A stretch of 64,000 bases of DNA from Pirellulales bacterium (GTDB taxonomy: Bacteria > Planctomycetota > Planctomycetia > Pirellulales > JALHPA01), in NCBI GenBank assembly GCA_033762255.1, contig JANRLT010000014.1, positions 1 through 64,000 on the forward strand, read 5' to 3'. The notes below the pieces were generated by a model. That model was not told the DNA's origin. It saw only the letters and a list, made by a program, of their open reading frames with translations, and did not search any database. The translations under genes were made by a program, and so were the position numbers. This document shows, piece after piece, positions 34,972-44,310 of this stretch (its first letter is position 1; each line of letters opens with the position of its first letter).

Positions 34972-36885
34972 ATGTCCCAACTTCCCCTGGCCACCGAACG
35001 CATTCCCGTTCAGGTTTTTCCACAATCCACCGCCGTCAACCGCGCCGTGGCCGCGGAAATTGCCCAATTAATCCGGGAACGTGCCCAGGCGGGACGACAA
35101 TGCGTCCTAGGTTTGGCCACGGGTTCCACGCCGACGGGCGTCTATGCCGAGTTGATCATGCTGCACCAGACAGAGGGGCTAAGCTTTAAAAATGTCATCA
35201 CATTCAACCTGGATGAATATTACCCAATGCAGCCGCTGGAACTGCAAAGCTATGTCCGGTTCATGCGGGAACATTTGTTCGACCATGTGGATATATTACC
35301 GGAAAACGTGCATATCCCCGATGGGACCCTCCCGCGCGAGGGGGTCAACGAATTTTGCCTCGACTACGAACGCCAGATTACCGCGGCGGGGGGGATCGAC
35401 ATTCAAATCCTGGGGATTGGCCGGACGGGGCATATCGGCTTTAACGAGCCAGGCTCGGGCCGCGACAGCCGCACCCGCATGATCACGCTGGACGGAGTCA
35501 CGCGGTTGGACGCCGCCAGCGACTTCTTTGGCGAACAGTACGTCCCCCGCCGGGCCATCACCATGGGCGTGGGGACAATTTTAGCCGCGCGGCGGGTCAT
35601 CTTGATCGCCTTTGGGGAACACAAAGCGCCGATTGTCGCCACGGCGGTCGAACAACCGATCACCGATGCCGTGGCGGCCAGCTTCTTACAGCTCCACCCT
35701 AACGCCACGCTGATGCTGGACGAAGCGGCCGCGGCGGAACTAGCGCGGGTTAAAACCCCCTGGCGGTTTGGCGTGGTCGAATGGTCCCCCACCATGATCC
35801 GCCGGGCGGTCATTTGGCTAGCTCGATTGCTAAACAAGCCTATCCTTAAACTGACCGACGAGGATTACAACGAACACGCCCTGCAGGACCTGCTCGCGGA
35901 TCATGGGCCGGCCTACCGGATCAATATCGATGTCTTTCGCACCCTGCAAGAAACCATCACCGGCTGGCCCGGCGGCAAACCCGACGAAAAGAAGCGGCCG
36001 GGGGATATTCGCCGCAAAACCGACACCATTTTTCCCAAACGTTGTTTGATCTTTTCTCCCCATCCCGATGACGACGTCATTAGCATGGGGGGGACGCTGA
36101 TTCGGCTGGTTGATCAGGGACACGAGGTGCATATCGCTTATCAAACGTCGGGCAATATCGCGGTCTTTGACGCCGACGCCCTGCGATTTGTCGATTTTTC
36201 CTTGGAATTTAATCGCCTGTTTCATATCTCCCCCGAACATACCCAAAGGATTGAACGGCATATTGAGGAATTTCTGCGTAATAAGCAGCCCGGCCAAGTG
36301 GACAGCCCCGAAGTCCAGCAAATCAAAGGGATGATCCGCCGGGGAGAAGCCCGCGCCGCCAGCCGCGATTGCCGCGTCCCGATGGACAATCTGCACTTTT
36401 TGGACATGCCCTTTTATGAAACGGGCAAGGTCAAAAAGAAACCGTTGGGTGAGGAAGACATTCTGATAACCCAGCGTCTGCTGGAGCAAATCAAACCGCA
36501 CCAGATTTACGCGGCGGGGGATCTGACCGACCCGCACGGGACGCACCGGGTTTGCCTGGCGGCGGTGCTGGCAGCGGTCGAGCGGGTGCGCGATCAAGAA
36601 TGGTTTAGCCAGTGCGAAGTTTGGTTGTACCGCGGCGCCTGGCAGGAATGGGAACCGGAAAAAATTGAAATGGCGGTTCCCATTAGCCCCGAGGAACTGC
36701 TGCGCAAGCGGACCGCGATCTTTAAGCATCAATCACAAAAGGACCGGGCCATGTTTCCTGGCAGCGATAGCCGCGAATTTTGGCAGCGGGCCGAAGACCG
36801 CAACCGCGCCACCGCCCGCCTGTACGACCAACTAGGCCTAGCGGAATACGAGGCGATCGAGGGGTTTGTGCGCTGGCGCGGCTAA
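34972..36885 (+). CDS. nagB: Glucosamine-6-phosphate deaminase fused to PIG-L-like domain
   Basis: This long protein (637 aa) has two domains. Residues 1-260 are a NagB-type deaminase, which converts glucosamine-6-phosphate to fructose-6-phosphate and ammonia. Blocks are VLGLATGSTPTGVYAEL, TFNLDEYYPM and LGIGRTGHIGFNEPGSG. In E. coli NagB the last block reads NDGHIAFNEP, so here the catalytic Asp is Thr. Residues 355-590 are a PIG-L/LmbE-type deacetylase-like domain with FSPHPDDDVISMGGTL and later DLTDPHGTHRVC, the usual zinc ligands. Long NagB proteins of this kind occur in planctomycetes and Bacteroidetes. The ATG at 34972 starts the family sequence; a ROK regulator is divergent. Confidence 0.92.
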   Translation: MSQLPLATERIPVQVFPQSTAVNRAVAAEIAQLIRERAQAGRQCVLGLATGSTPTGVYAELIMLHQTEGLSFKNVITFNLDEYYPMQPLELQSYVRFMREHLFDHVDILPENVHIPDGTLPREGVNEFCLDYERQITAAGGIDIQILGIGRTGHIGFNEPGSGRDSRTRMITLDGVTRLDAASDFFGEQYVPRRAITMGVGTILAARRVILIAFGEHKAPIVATAVEQPITDAVAASFLQLHPNATLMLDEAAAAELARVKTPWRFGVVEWSPTMIRRAVIWLARLLNKPILKLTDEDYNEHALQDLLADHGPAYRINIDVFRTLQETITGWPGGKPDEKKRPGDIRRKTDTIFPKRCLIFSPHPDDDVISMGGTLIRLVDQGHEVHIAYQTSGNIAVFDADALRFVDFSLEFNRLFHISPEHTQRIERHIEEFLRNKQPGQVDSPEVQQIKGMIRRGEARAASRDCRVPMDNLHFLDMPFYETGKVKKKPLGEEDILITQRLLEQIKPHQIYAAGDLTDPHGTHRVCLAAVLAAVERVRDQEWFSQCEVWLYRGAWQEWEPEKIEMAVPISPEELLRKRTAIFKHQSQKDRAMFPGSDSREFWQRAEDRNRATARLYDQLGLAEYEAIEGFVRWRG

Positions 36886-36892
36886 TGTAGCA

Positions 36893-36928
36893 GGCACCGT
36901 CCCGGTGCCGTTTGGTTTTTGGGTTTTG
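36893..36928 (+). terminator. Probable terminator after nagB
   Basis: The stem GGCACCG / CGGTGCC (36893-36899, 36903-36909) with loop TCC is followed by GTTTGGTTTTT, eight bases after the nagB stop. Confidence 0.75.
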
Positions 36929-37394
36929 GTGGAATAAAATTCCTACCGCAGCAAGATGGCTGGAATAGCTGGGTGGCTGGGGTCGAGCCTAGGCGAGCCC
37001 CCAGTTGGGGAGAAGTGTAGCTCCTGAGGAGAGCAATCTTTATAGTAAGATTAGTCAATATTAATTGATTCCTCCCCCTTAGCGGAGTGATATTGTAGCT
37101 GCGGACGCAAGTCCTCGGACAGCAATTATTACAACAGCAAAGCCATGTAATGCTGGGGCAACGCGCAGCGTGCCCCCATCTTGTGGCGAGTTTCTCTGGC
37201 GGAATGCGTTGCTGGTTTTTTGCAAATGGTTACACGCGACTCTTAGCGGCAAGTTTTACTCGCTGATTTGGAGTTTAAAAGCTTGATATATTAGTTTGTC
37301 CCCTAGGTCGCAATATGATCCGTCGTTCCCTGGATCCCGGTGCTGGTTTGTCGTTCTGGGTCAATACCCGGCGTTAATTCTAGGGGCCAATATC

Positions 37395-37515
37395 CTAGTG
37401 TAGTGTCTCTGAATTAAGTGAACCACAAATTATAACCGAGAACTGATTTTTCTGAGTACTGGACCGGGATTTCCAAATTTCTAAAAGTAGCCATCAGTGA
37501 GAGACACTACACTAG
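37395..37515. mobile_element. MITE-like element, IS630/Tc1-type ends
   Basis: Perfect 15-bp inverted ends, CTAGTGTAGTGTCTC (37395-37409) and GAGACACTACACTAG (37501-37515), bracket 91 bases with no reading frame. The CTAG termini match the style of the IS630 element at 1-1061, in which TA is the duplicated target, but the sequence is otherwise different. It is probably a non-autonomous derivative moved by another IS630-type transposase. Confidence 0.8.
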
Positions 37516-37768
37516 CCTATCCCAACCATAAGTCCCGCAGATAACAAATGCACTGATTCAGGGATTTAGTCTCTCAAAGAGAAAAGGGAATCATCAAGCC
37601 TCCAAAAATGATAAAAATACGCTATTCCTTGCTAGCATAATCTATGGCAACCAGCGACTTTATCGCTTGGGTAGTCTATGTTACCGCATTCCGTAATTTC
37701 AGCCCCACGGTGCATAATCTCCGATTAATATCAATAATAAGCCAAAAGGATTTGGCTCATAACATAAA

Positions 37769-39049
37769 ATGGAGTTTTCCATGCGCTGGTTGACGCTGTG
37801 GGGCGGGGTGTTGCTGGCTTTGCACGGTGCGGCTACCGGGGCGCGGGCACAATCGTTCGGCGTAGAACTCCACAACACGCTAATGCCCGCTTCTGGCGGG
37901 ATGGGGGGGGTTAGCATCGCCCAACCCCAAGACCTAACCAGCGCCATCAATGGCAATCCCGCGGCCCTAACTCAATTTCAGGGAACGCAATTTCTATTTA
38001 GCGGAGCCTGGGCCGAGCCGACTTTTAACCTGACCCAAACAGGCAATATTCCACCGGTTGGACCGCCACTTATCGAACCTTATTCGGCCAAATCCACCGC
38101 GCCCGGCACTCCGGTGGGGAATATCGGTGTAACCCAGGATCTAAGCGAATTGGGCTTGCCCGCCACACTGGGGATCGGATTTATCACGAGCGCCGGGGGG
38201 TTTGTGGATTTTCGCCAAATTCCCGAGAGCTACGGCACAAACACCGGGCAAGTGATTTTTAATCTGCCGGTCATGGTCGGGATGGACTTGACGGACCGGC
38301 TGTCGGTGGGCGGGGGGATGGGCCTGGGGATCGCGTTTTTTGACGGGCCTTTTGTAGGGGTGGGGGGAATGACCCCCGATTACGCGCTGCGGGGGACACT
38401 CGGGGCAAATTATCTGCTGAACACCACGACCACCGTCGGGGCGTATTATCAGACCGAGCAGTCCTACACTTTTGATAACGCGTTTTTGCTCAATCCCGGC
38501 CCGGGACAATCGGCGTTCGATGTCGACATGGACTTGCCACAGAATCTGGGATTTGGCATTGCCAATACATCGCTGATGGAGGGCAAGTTGCTCGTGGGGA
38601 TGGACGTGTTGTACAAATTGTGGGACGAAGCGGATTTGTACCGTGCAATCTATGAAAACCAATGGGTGTTGCAGTTTGGGGCGCAATATACGCGCGGCAA
38701 ATACCGTTTGCGGGCGGGCTATGTCTGGGCCGAAAATCCCCTTGATCAAGATCCTGGTTCCAATATTGGCGGTGTCGTCCAGCCCGGAGGGCTGCGGTCT
38801 GTACGTTACACGCAGGGACTCTTAGCCATTACCAGCCAACACCGGATCACCATGGGGATTGGCGTGGTCGATGTGCTACCCGGGATCGACTTGGACTTTA
38901 TGGCCGGGGGAATGTTCCGTGACAGTGAGCAATTGGGAGACTTTACCCGGACTTCAATCGAAAGTTATTGGATTGGCACGGGGTTGACTTGGCGGTTTGG
39001 GCGCGGATCGTGCGAACGCCTGCCGGTCCCCGCCACCTGGAGCGGCTAA
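37769..39049 (+). CDS. FadL-like outer-membrane beta-barrel protein
   Basis: The protein (426 aa) has a signal peptide (MRWLTLWGGVLLALHGAATGARAQ or the alternative one after an earlier Met) and a mature part starting QSFGVELHNT. It has the FadL/TodX-family plug region SAINGNPAALTQFQGTQF and alternating beta-strands to the end, with many aromatic and Gly residues. FadL-type channels pass hydrophobic substrates across the outer membrane. A lone gene, preceded by the MITE-like region and followed by a divergent gap before the sulfatase. Substrate unknown. Confidence 0.85.
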   Translation: MEFSMRWLTLWGGVLLALHGAATGARAQSFGVELHNTLMPASGGMGGVSIAQPQDLTSAINGNPAALTQFQGTQFLFSGAWAEPTFNLTQTGNIPPVGPPLIEPYSAKSTAPGTPVGNIGVTQDLSELGLPATLGIGFITSAGGFVDFRQIPESYGTNTGQVIFNLPVMVGMDLTDRLSVGGGMGLGIAFFDGPFVGVGGMTPDYALRGTLGANYLLNTTTTVGAYYQTEQSYTFDNAFLLNPGPGQSAFDVDMDLPQNLGFGIANTSLMEGKLLVGMDVLYKLWDEADLYRAIYENQWVLQFGAQYTRGKYRLRAGYVWAENPLDQDPGSNIGGVVQPGGLRSVRYTQGLLAITSQHRITMGIGVVDVLPGIDLDFMAGGMFRDSEQLGDFTRTSIESYWIGTGLTWRFGRGSCERLPVPATWSG

Positions 39050-39171
39050 TAGTGTTTGTCCGAGAAACGGTAAATGATAAACAGCGACGGGGCGGCGGAT
39101 CAGGCCGACCGCCAGGCTCGCTTTTTTAAAAAATCCATAAAACCAGGGAAAAGCAGCCTCCCTCCCCTGCG

Positions 39172-41790
39172 CTATTTACCTTCTGCTGCCTGTTTAGCGG
39201 CTTCCTCCAATTGACGGATATCCGCCGGTGTTAGCACCGGACGATTGATCGTCAGTGTGATATCGAGAAGCTTTCCAGTAAAGGCAAATGGCACTTTGTA
39301 ATCCGAGTCGTCCACGGGGGTGCCGGTGTCGGAGCCAACATCGAGATTTTCGTCCCATTGCAGGATGAGTGGTATTGTTCGTTCCATGGCATGTTCGGCC
39401 ACGACATTGCCGTCCACCTTCAAGGTGCCGAAGCCGCCGCGTCCCACCCCGCTCAAACTATTAAACGCCAAGGTCTCCATACCCAGGCCATCATATTTAA
39501 AGTCGAATTCCAGCGTGTGCTTTCCTGGCGCGAGCGATTCTTTACCTTCCCACTTTACCCGCATTAAATCGACCAAATTCCAGGTAAAGACAGGTTTACC
39601 TTCCAGCAGATAAAATCCGTAACCGCCAAACCGGCCCCCTTGGGTGATGAGGACGCCGGAAGCCCCATTTTCGGGCACTTCGATCTCGGCCACAAATTTA
39701 TAGGACGAGTTAAGAATACTGGGGGCGTCACCATTGGGAGTTCCCGTGAGGGGACGTTTCCAAGTAAAGACATTACGGCCAGCGGTGATGCTGGGGCGCG
39801 GGGTTATTAAGCGCGTGGCCACCGTGGAATCTAGCGGGAGAACATTGTACTTTTGCGCTTCTTGCCAAAAAATCGCTTGTAGTTCTTGTACTTTTTCCGG
39901 GTGCTTCTGGGCAAGGTCGTTTGACTGTGTCCAGTCACTTCGCAGGTCATACAATTCCCAGGGATACTCTGCTGGATTGGAGCCCACGCCTCCCATGACC
40001 ACCCATGGTGGACGCATGACCTTGGTGCTGGCGATCCAGCCATCATGGTAAATCGCGTGGTCCCCCATCATTTCAAAGTACTGCGTTTTTCGCGCGGACG
40101 GGGCGTCGGCGTTTTTCTGGTCAAAGGTGTACAGCATGCTGACACCTTGGATCGGCCGCTGGGGAATGCCGTCCACAACTTGCGGTTGGGAAATGCCCGC
40201 CGCCTCCAAAATAGTGGGAACAATGTCGATAAAGTGATGAAATTGATGACGCAGGCCCCCTTTGTCCTTGATTACTTTGGGCCAAGAAATAGCCATTCCT
40301 TGCCGTGTCCCGCCAAAGTGCGAAGCAACCTGCTTTGTCCAAGAAAAAGGCGTGCAAAACGCCCAAGTCCACGGCACGGTCATGTGGTTGTATGTTTGGT
40401 CCGACCCCCACACGTTGTAAAACCGCGCTAATTGCAATTCAATGGGCACCTGCACGCCATTAAACATGGCCACTTCATTAGGCGTGCCAAAGAGTGTCCC
40501 CTCCGCACTGCTACCATTATCCCCGCTGATATAAATGATCAGGGTGTTATCCAATTTTCCCATGTCCTCGACAGCTTGGATCACACGGCCGATTTCGTGG
40601 TCGGTGTACATTAAATAGGCGGCATACACTTCCACTTGCCGCAGATACATTTTCTTTTCGGCTTCCGTGCACTGGTCCCAATCTTTGAGCAGATCTTTGG
40701 GCCAGGGGGTGAGTTTGGCATTTTGTGGAATGACTCCCAGTTTTTTCTGGTTGGCGAAGATCCGTTCCCGCAGTTCGTTCCAGCCGTCGTCAAACAAGTG
40801 CAGGTCTTGGGCTTTTTTGATCCATTCCTGGGTGGGATGGTGGGGGGCATGCGTTCCGCCCGGTACGTAATACACAAAAAATGGTTGCTCTGGCGTTAGC
40901 GTGTTTATCTGGTTCATATAGCTAATAGCGTCGTCAGCCATCGCGGTTATCAAATTGAAGTTTGGATTATCTTTGAATGGATAAATGTAGGTCGTATTGC
41001 GGGCCAGATTGGCCGGTTGCCACTGGTTGGTATCCCCCCCCATAAAGCCATAGAAATATTCAAAGCCCATGCCAATTGGCCATTGATCAAATGGCCCAAT
41101 AGCGGTCGCTTGAAATGAAGGTGTGTTGTGGTTCTTGCCGAACCAGGAAGTACGGTAACCGTTATCCTTTAAAATTTTGCCGACGGTAGCCTGATCCCGC
41201 GTGATAATGCTGTTGTATCCCGGAAAACCCGTTGCTTGCTCCGCAATGACACCATATCCGACGGAATGGTGATTGCGGCCGGTGATCAGCGCGGCGCGCG
41301 AAGGAGAGCACAACGCCGTGGAATGAAAACAAGTATAACGCAAGCCGTTCTTGGCGATGCGGTCCAATGCAGGTGTGGGAATGACTCCCCCAAATGTGCT
41401 GGGTGCGCCGTATCCCACGTCATCCGTCATAATTAAGAGCACATTGGGAGCTTCCGCCGGTGGAACAATACGCGAAGGCCAGTAGGGCTTTGACTGGGCG
41501 GCATTCTTTTCGATCACACCTCCAAACGGGGCGGGGGGCGCGGGCAACTGTTGGCCAGAGATTGTGGTCGTGGCGTTAGGCGCGCCCGGTTGTCCGGTTG
41601 TTTGCGGCACAAACTTAGAGGATTGACCAGGCTCCGTTGTGGACTTTTCGGAAGTCACGGCGGGGCGCGATTTAGCCGGCAGTTGCGCAACAGCCTGTCG
41701 TGGGGGCATTCCCTGAAACCAAGCGGTGATCACGCCCAGCACCACACAGACTCCCACGAATGTCGTGCATTGTAATATCTTGTGTCTCAT
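39172..41790 (-). CDS. Arylsulfatase-type sulfatase, secreted
   Basis: This is a large sulfatase (872 aa from the ATG at 41790) that hydrolyses sulfate esters. It has a hydrophobic signal anchor (about residues 9-27), a Pro/Thr-rich stretch and then the catalytic domain beginning NVLLIMTDDVGYGAP (metal-binding Asp pair). CSPSRAALITGRN at about residues 161-173 holds the cysteine that becomes formylglycine. Further blocks WFGKNHNTP and YISGDNGSS complete the active site. The C-terminal 200 residues resemble a jelly-roll carbohydrate-binding-like domain. Planctomycetes carry many such enzymes for sulfated polysaccharides. No maturase gene is seen nearby. Confidence 0.93.
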   Translation of the reverse strand: MRHKILQCTTFVGVCVVLGVITAWFQGMPPRQAVAQLPAKSRPAVTSEKSTTEPGQSSKFVPQTTGQPGAPNATTTISGQQLPAPPAPFGGVIEKNAAQSKPYWPSRIVPPAEAPNVLLIMTDDVGYGAPSTFGGVIPTPALDRIAKNGLRYTCFHSTALCSPSRAALITGRNHHSVGYGVIAEQATGFPGYNSIITRDQATVGKILKDNGYRTSWFGKNHNTPSFQATAIGPFDQWPIGMGFEYFYGFMGGDTNQWQPANLARNTTYIYPFKDNPNFNLITAMADDAISYMNQINTLTPEQPFFVYYVPGGTHAPHHPTQEWIKKAQDLHLFDDGWNELRERIFANQKKLGVIPQNAKLTPWPKDLLKDWDQCTEAEKKMYLRQVEVYAAYLMYTDHEIGRVIQAVEDMGKLDNTLIIYISGDNGSSAEGTLFGTPNEVAMFNGVQVPIELQLARFYNVWGSDQTYNHMTVPWTWAFCTPFSWTKQVASHFGGTRQGMAISWPKVIKDKGGLRHQFHHFIDIVPTILEAAGISQPQVVDGIPQRPIQGVSMLYTFDQKNADAPSARKTQYFEMMGDHAIYHDGWIASTKVMRPPWVVMGGVGSNPAEYPWELYDLRSDWTQSNDLAQKHPEKVQELQAIFWQEAQKYNVLPLDSTVATRLITPRPSITAGRNVFTWKRPLTGTPNGDAPSILNSSYKFVAEIEVPENGASGVLITQGGRFGGYGFYLLEGKPVFTWNLVDLMRVKWEGKESLAPGKHTLEFDFKYDGLGMETLAFNSLSGVGRGGFGTLKVDGNVVAEHAMERTIPLILQWDENLDVGSDTGTPVDDSDYKVPFAFTGKLLDITLTINRPVLTPADIRQLEEAAKQAAEGK

Positions 41791-42395
41791 CAATGATCTC
41801 TTTGGTAAAAAGTGATTTCCTGAAAGCCGCAAATATACCTGAAAAAAATCAGCATGCTGTATATTTTAATTTTTTCAAATTAAAAATGTACTACCATACT
41901 CCAAATCTTCTTTCGCAAGTACGAGTTTTGGCAATCATTAAAAAGTAAATGTTACAATAACGCCATTCGGGAATATTGCAATAACTATTTAAAAGCCACA
42001 TTCAATAAAATACAATTATAATAAAAAAGTTGTTCGACAAATGCGCAATGCATATCCTGGACTTTGTTTACACGTGCTAGAGGAACTGGTTAGTAGGGCG
42101 CATCATAGGGGGAAGGAAATACTTGCCAAAGTTCTTCACCCGGCATTCACGCAGCTTGATTTTTAGCCCCCCATTATCTAGATGCTATCCTGGTAATACA
42201 GTCCGGGCTAATAAGAGGCACCGTTGAGGGATAGCCCCGACTAGGCTGCAAAACCGATTTGCGATAGGAAGTCATTCAATCTAATAAAACAAAGCCCAGC
42301 AACTAATAGCTTTACCCACGCGTTCCGCTGCGCGGTGGCAGATTAGCGAAATCCAAAATTCCCGCGCTCAGTTCCCCATCCCCCGTTCCCTCCTC
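41791..42395. other. AT-rich intergenic region, nothing recognised
   Basis: This 600-base gap upstream of the sulfatase gene is unusually AT-rich, especially about 41840-42050, and should contain that gene's promoter. No gene, hairpin or shared repeat was found. Confidence 0.5.
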
Positions 42396-43838
42396 CTACC
42401 AAAAGAACACCACCGTCACCACCACAAAGATCGGGATGAGGATTCCCACTGAATACGCCATATAACCAAAGAAGCTGGGCATGCGCACCCCGTTTTCCTC
42501 GGCGATGGCCTTGACCATAAAGTTTGGCCCGTTGCCGATGTAGGTGTTGGCCCCCATGAGGACCGAACCGCAGGAAATCGCCATCAGCAGCGCCGGTCCT
42601 TGCGCAGTTTTTAATAGCTCGGCCAGGTACCCCGGCTGGTTGACATCGACGTGTAACATCCCGCTGGCCGCGGCGGCAAACGTCAGGTACGTCGGGGCAT
42701 TGTCCAAAAAGCTGGATAAAATCCCGCTCGCCCAAAAGAATTCCCACGGCTGGTCCAGGCCCAGTTCTCCCCCTCGTACGCCCAGGATTTGCAGGGCGGG
42801 AATCATCGTGATAAAGATTCCAGCAAAGAGGACCGCGACTTCGATGATCGGCCCAAAGCCAAAATTATTTTTTTGTCGGATCACGGGGCTGGTGACCAAA
42901 TAGGCGGCCACGGCGATTAATGCCATGAGTCCCTCTTGCGGGCCAAAACCCTTCCCCAATAAGCCGCTTCCCTTGGCAATGATCACGCCGACGATTCCTA
43001 GCAGAAATAGCACATTATGCAGGCCGATGATCCGCAGCGGCTCATTATCCATCAATCGTTCGAGCTGGCTTCCCTCGCGGGCTGCTTCCTCGCGATTGAG
43101 CGCGATCTGGTCCCAAATGTTAAACACCACCAGCAGGATCACATTTACCATGAGCCACTGCGGCCAGAGATGTTCCAATGTCCAAAAAAACGGCACCCCT
43201 TTCATAAATCCCAAAAAGAGCGGTGGATCGCCAATCGGCGTGAGCAAACCGCCGGCATTCGACACAATAAAAATAAAGAACACGACCACATGGACCATGT
43301 TTTGCCGCGGTGCGTTCGCGCGAATGAGGGGCCGGATGAGAACCATCGAGGCCCCCGTGGTGCCGATCACACTGGCGAGCAGCGCGCCTATGCCCAAGAG
43401 CGCGGTATTGACAATTGGCGTGCCGTCCAGCGATCCCTGGATGTAGATCCCGCCGCTAATGACAAAAAGCGCCCCCAACAAAATCAAAAACGTAATATAT
43501 TCCAGCAGGGCCTCTTGCAGCAGCTCTCCCCCCGAATGGTGGTAACCAGTGGCAAATTGGGTGGCCAGATAGATAGCGATAGGAACGCCCAGGATTGCCA
43601 CGATGATCCCTTTGTTGCGGTTGGCTTCCCACCAATGGCCCGCCGTCAAGGGGAGAATGGCAATACAGCCCAACAGGATGGCAAAGGGGGCGACGCTCCA
43701 AAGTGGCAGATCCGCGCCGACCTCTTTGGCATGTCCCGCCGCTTCGGCGGCCCAGGCCCCCGCGGGAAATGCAAAGATAGCCAATACACCCAGCCCAAAA
43801 GACCAACAACCCCGCGCCCCGATGCCAAACAGTTGCAT
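42396..43838 (-). CDS. Na+/H+ antiporter-like membrane protein (NhaD/ArsB type)
   Basis: This protein (480 aa) has 11-12 hydrophobic segments and belongs to the ion-transporter superfamily that includes NhaD, ArsB and CitM. Characteristic blocks are FIFIVSNAGGLLTPIGDPPLFLGF, read as the SNxGGxxTPIGDP signature, and ILSSFLDNAPTYLTFAAA, the second half-site. It likely exchanges sodium for protons, controlling cytoplasmic pH and salt. The N-terminus has a signal-like segment, then AAEAAGHAKEV. It stands alone in a convergent position to none; the sulfatase upstream gap and corA lie on either side. Confidence 0.9.
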   Translation of the reverse strand: MQLFGIGARGCWSFGLGVLAIFAFPAGAWAAEAAGHAKEVGADLPLWSVAPFAILLGCIAILPLTAGHWWEANRNKGIIVAILGVPIAIYLATQFATGYHHSGGELLQEALLEYITFLILLGALFVISGGIYIQGSLDGTPIVNTALLGIGALLASVIGTTGASMVLIRPLIRANAPRQNMVHVVVFFIFIVSNAGGLLTPIGDPPLFLGFMKGVPFFWTLEHLWPQWLMVNVILLVVFNIWDQIALNREEAAREGSQLERLMDNEPLRIIGLHNVLFLLGIVGVIIAKGSGLLGKGFGPQEGLMALIAVAAYLVTSPVIRQKNNFGFGPIIEVAVLFAGIFITMIPALQILGVRGGELGLDQPWEFFWASGILSSFLDNAPTYLTFAAAASGMLHVDVNQPGYLAELLKTAQGPALLMAISCGSVLMGANTYIGNGPNFMVKAIAEENGVRMPSFFGYMAYSVGILIPIFVVVTVVFFW

Positions 43839-44219
43839 GCCAACCCTCGAATTTGAAAAAAGACCCAGTGTTTTGCAAACTTTGCTCGCCTGTGTGTCGA
43901 CGTTGGGCAGTCGTAGTGCGGTGTCAATATTTTGTTATGGATGAGCAATCGGGCGCAAGCCCGCGGTTGGAGCGGCAAAAACCGTGGGCATGCGCCCAGC
44001 GGCCGATCAGCCCGCTCAAATCTTTAACTATGACACAGCCTTAGGCTAAATGACGGCGCGGGGCCTGCCAAGGTCTAAGTGGGGGAGTGAGGAGGAAAAA
44101 TTGAAGTTCGTGGTAAAATTCCAGTCTTTACGGACCTCGCTCGATTCTCGACAATCAATGCCAAAATGAGGTAAAGGGATTTTCCCCGTTCCTCCACTGA
44201 TATTGGCGACAGATTAAGT

Positions 44220-44282
44220 ACCGCCGATACCATTGGCGGCTTTGTTTATTACGCCCGTTCCATCCGGCGGACGGGACCTACT
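44220..44282 (+). repeat. 63-bp inverted repeat, left arm before corA
   Basis: This 63-base block, beginning ACCGCCGATACCATTGGCGG, is mirrored after corA at 45524-45586 with 55 of 63 positions the same. It holds two small hairpins, CCGCCGAT-ACC-ATTGGCGG and a GTCCG/CGGAC core. Confidence 0.9.
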
Positions 44283-44310
44283 CGCCACCACCCCCCCTCT
44301 CCATCGCCCC

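Larger units (their letters stand above)
36886..37768. other. Long intergenic region with terminator and MITE-like element
   Basis: Nearly 900 bases without a gene. It contains a probable terminator (36893-36928) and a 121-bp inverted-repeat element (37395-37515), both listed separately. The rest shows nothing I can assign. Confidence 0.65.
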
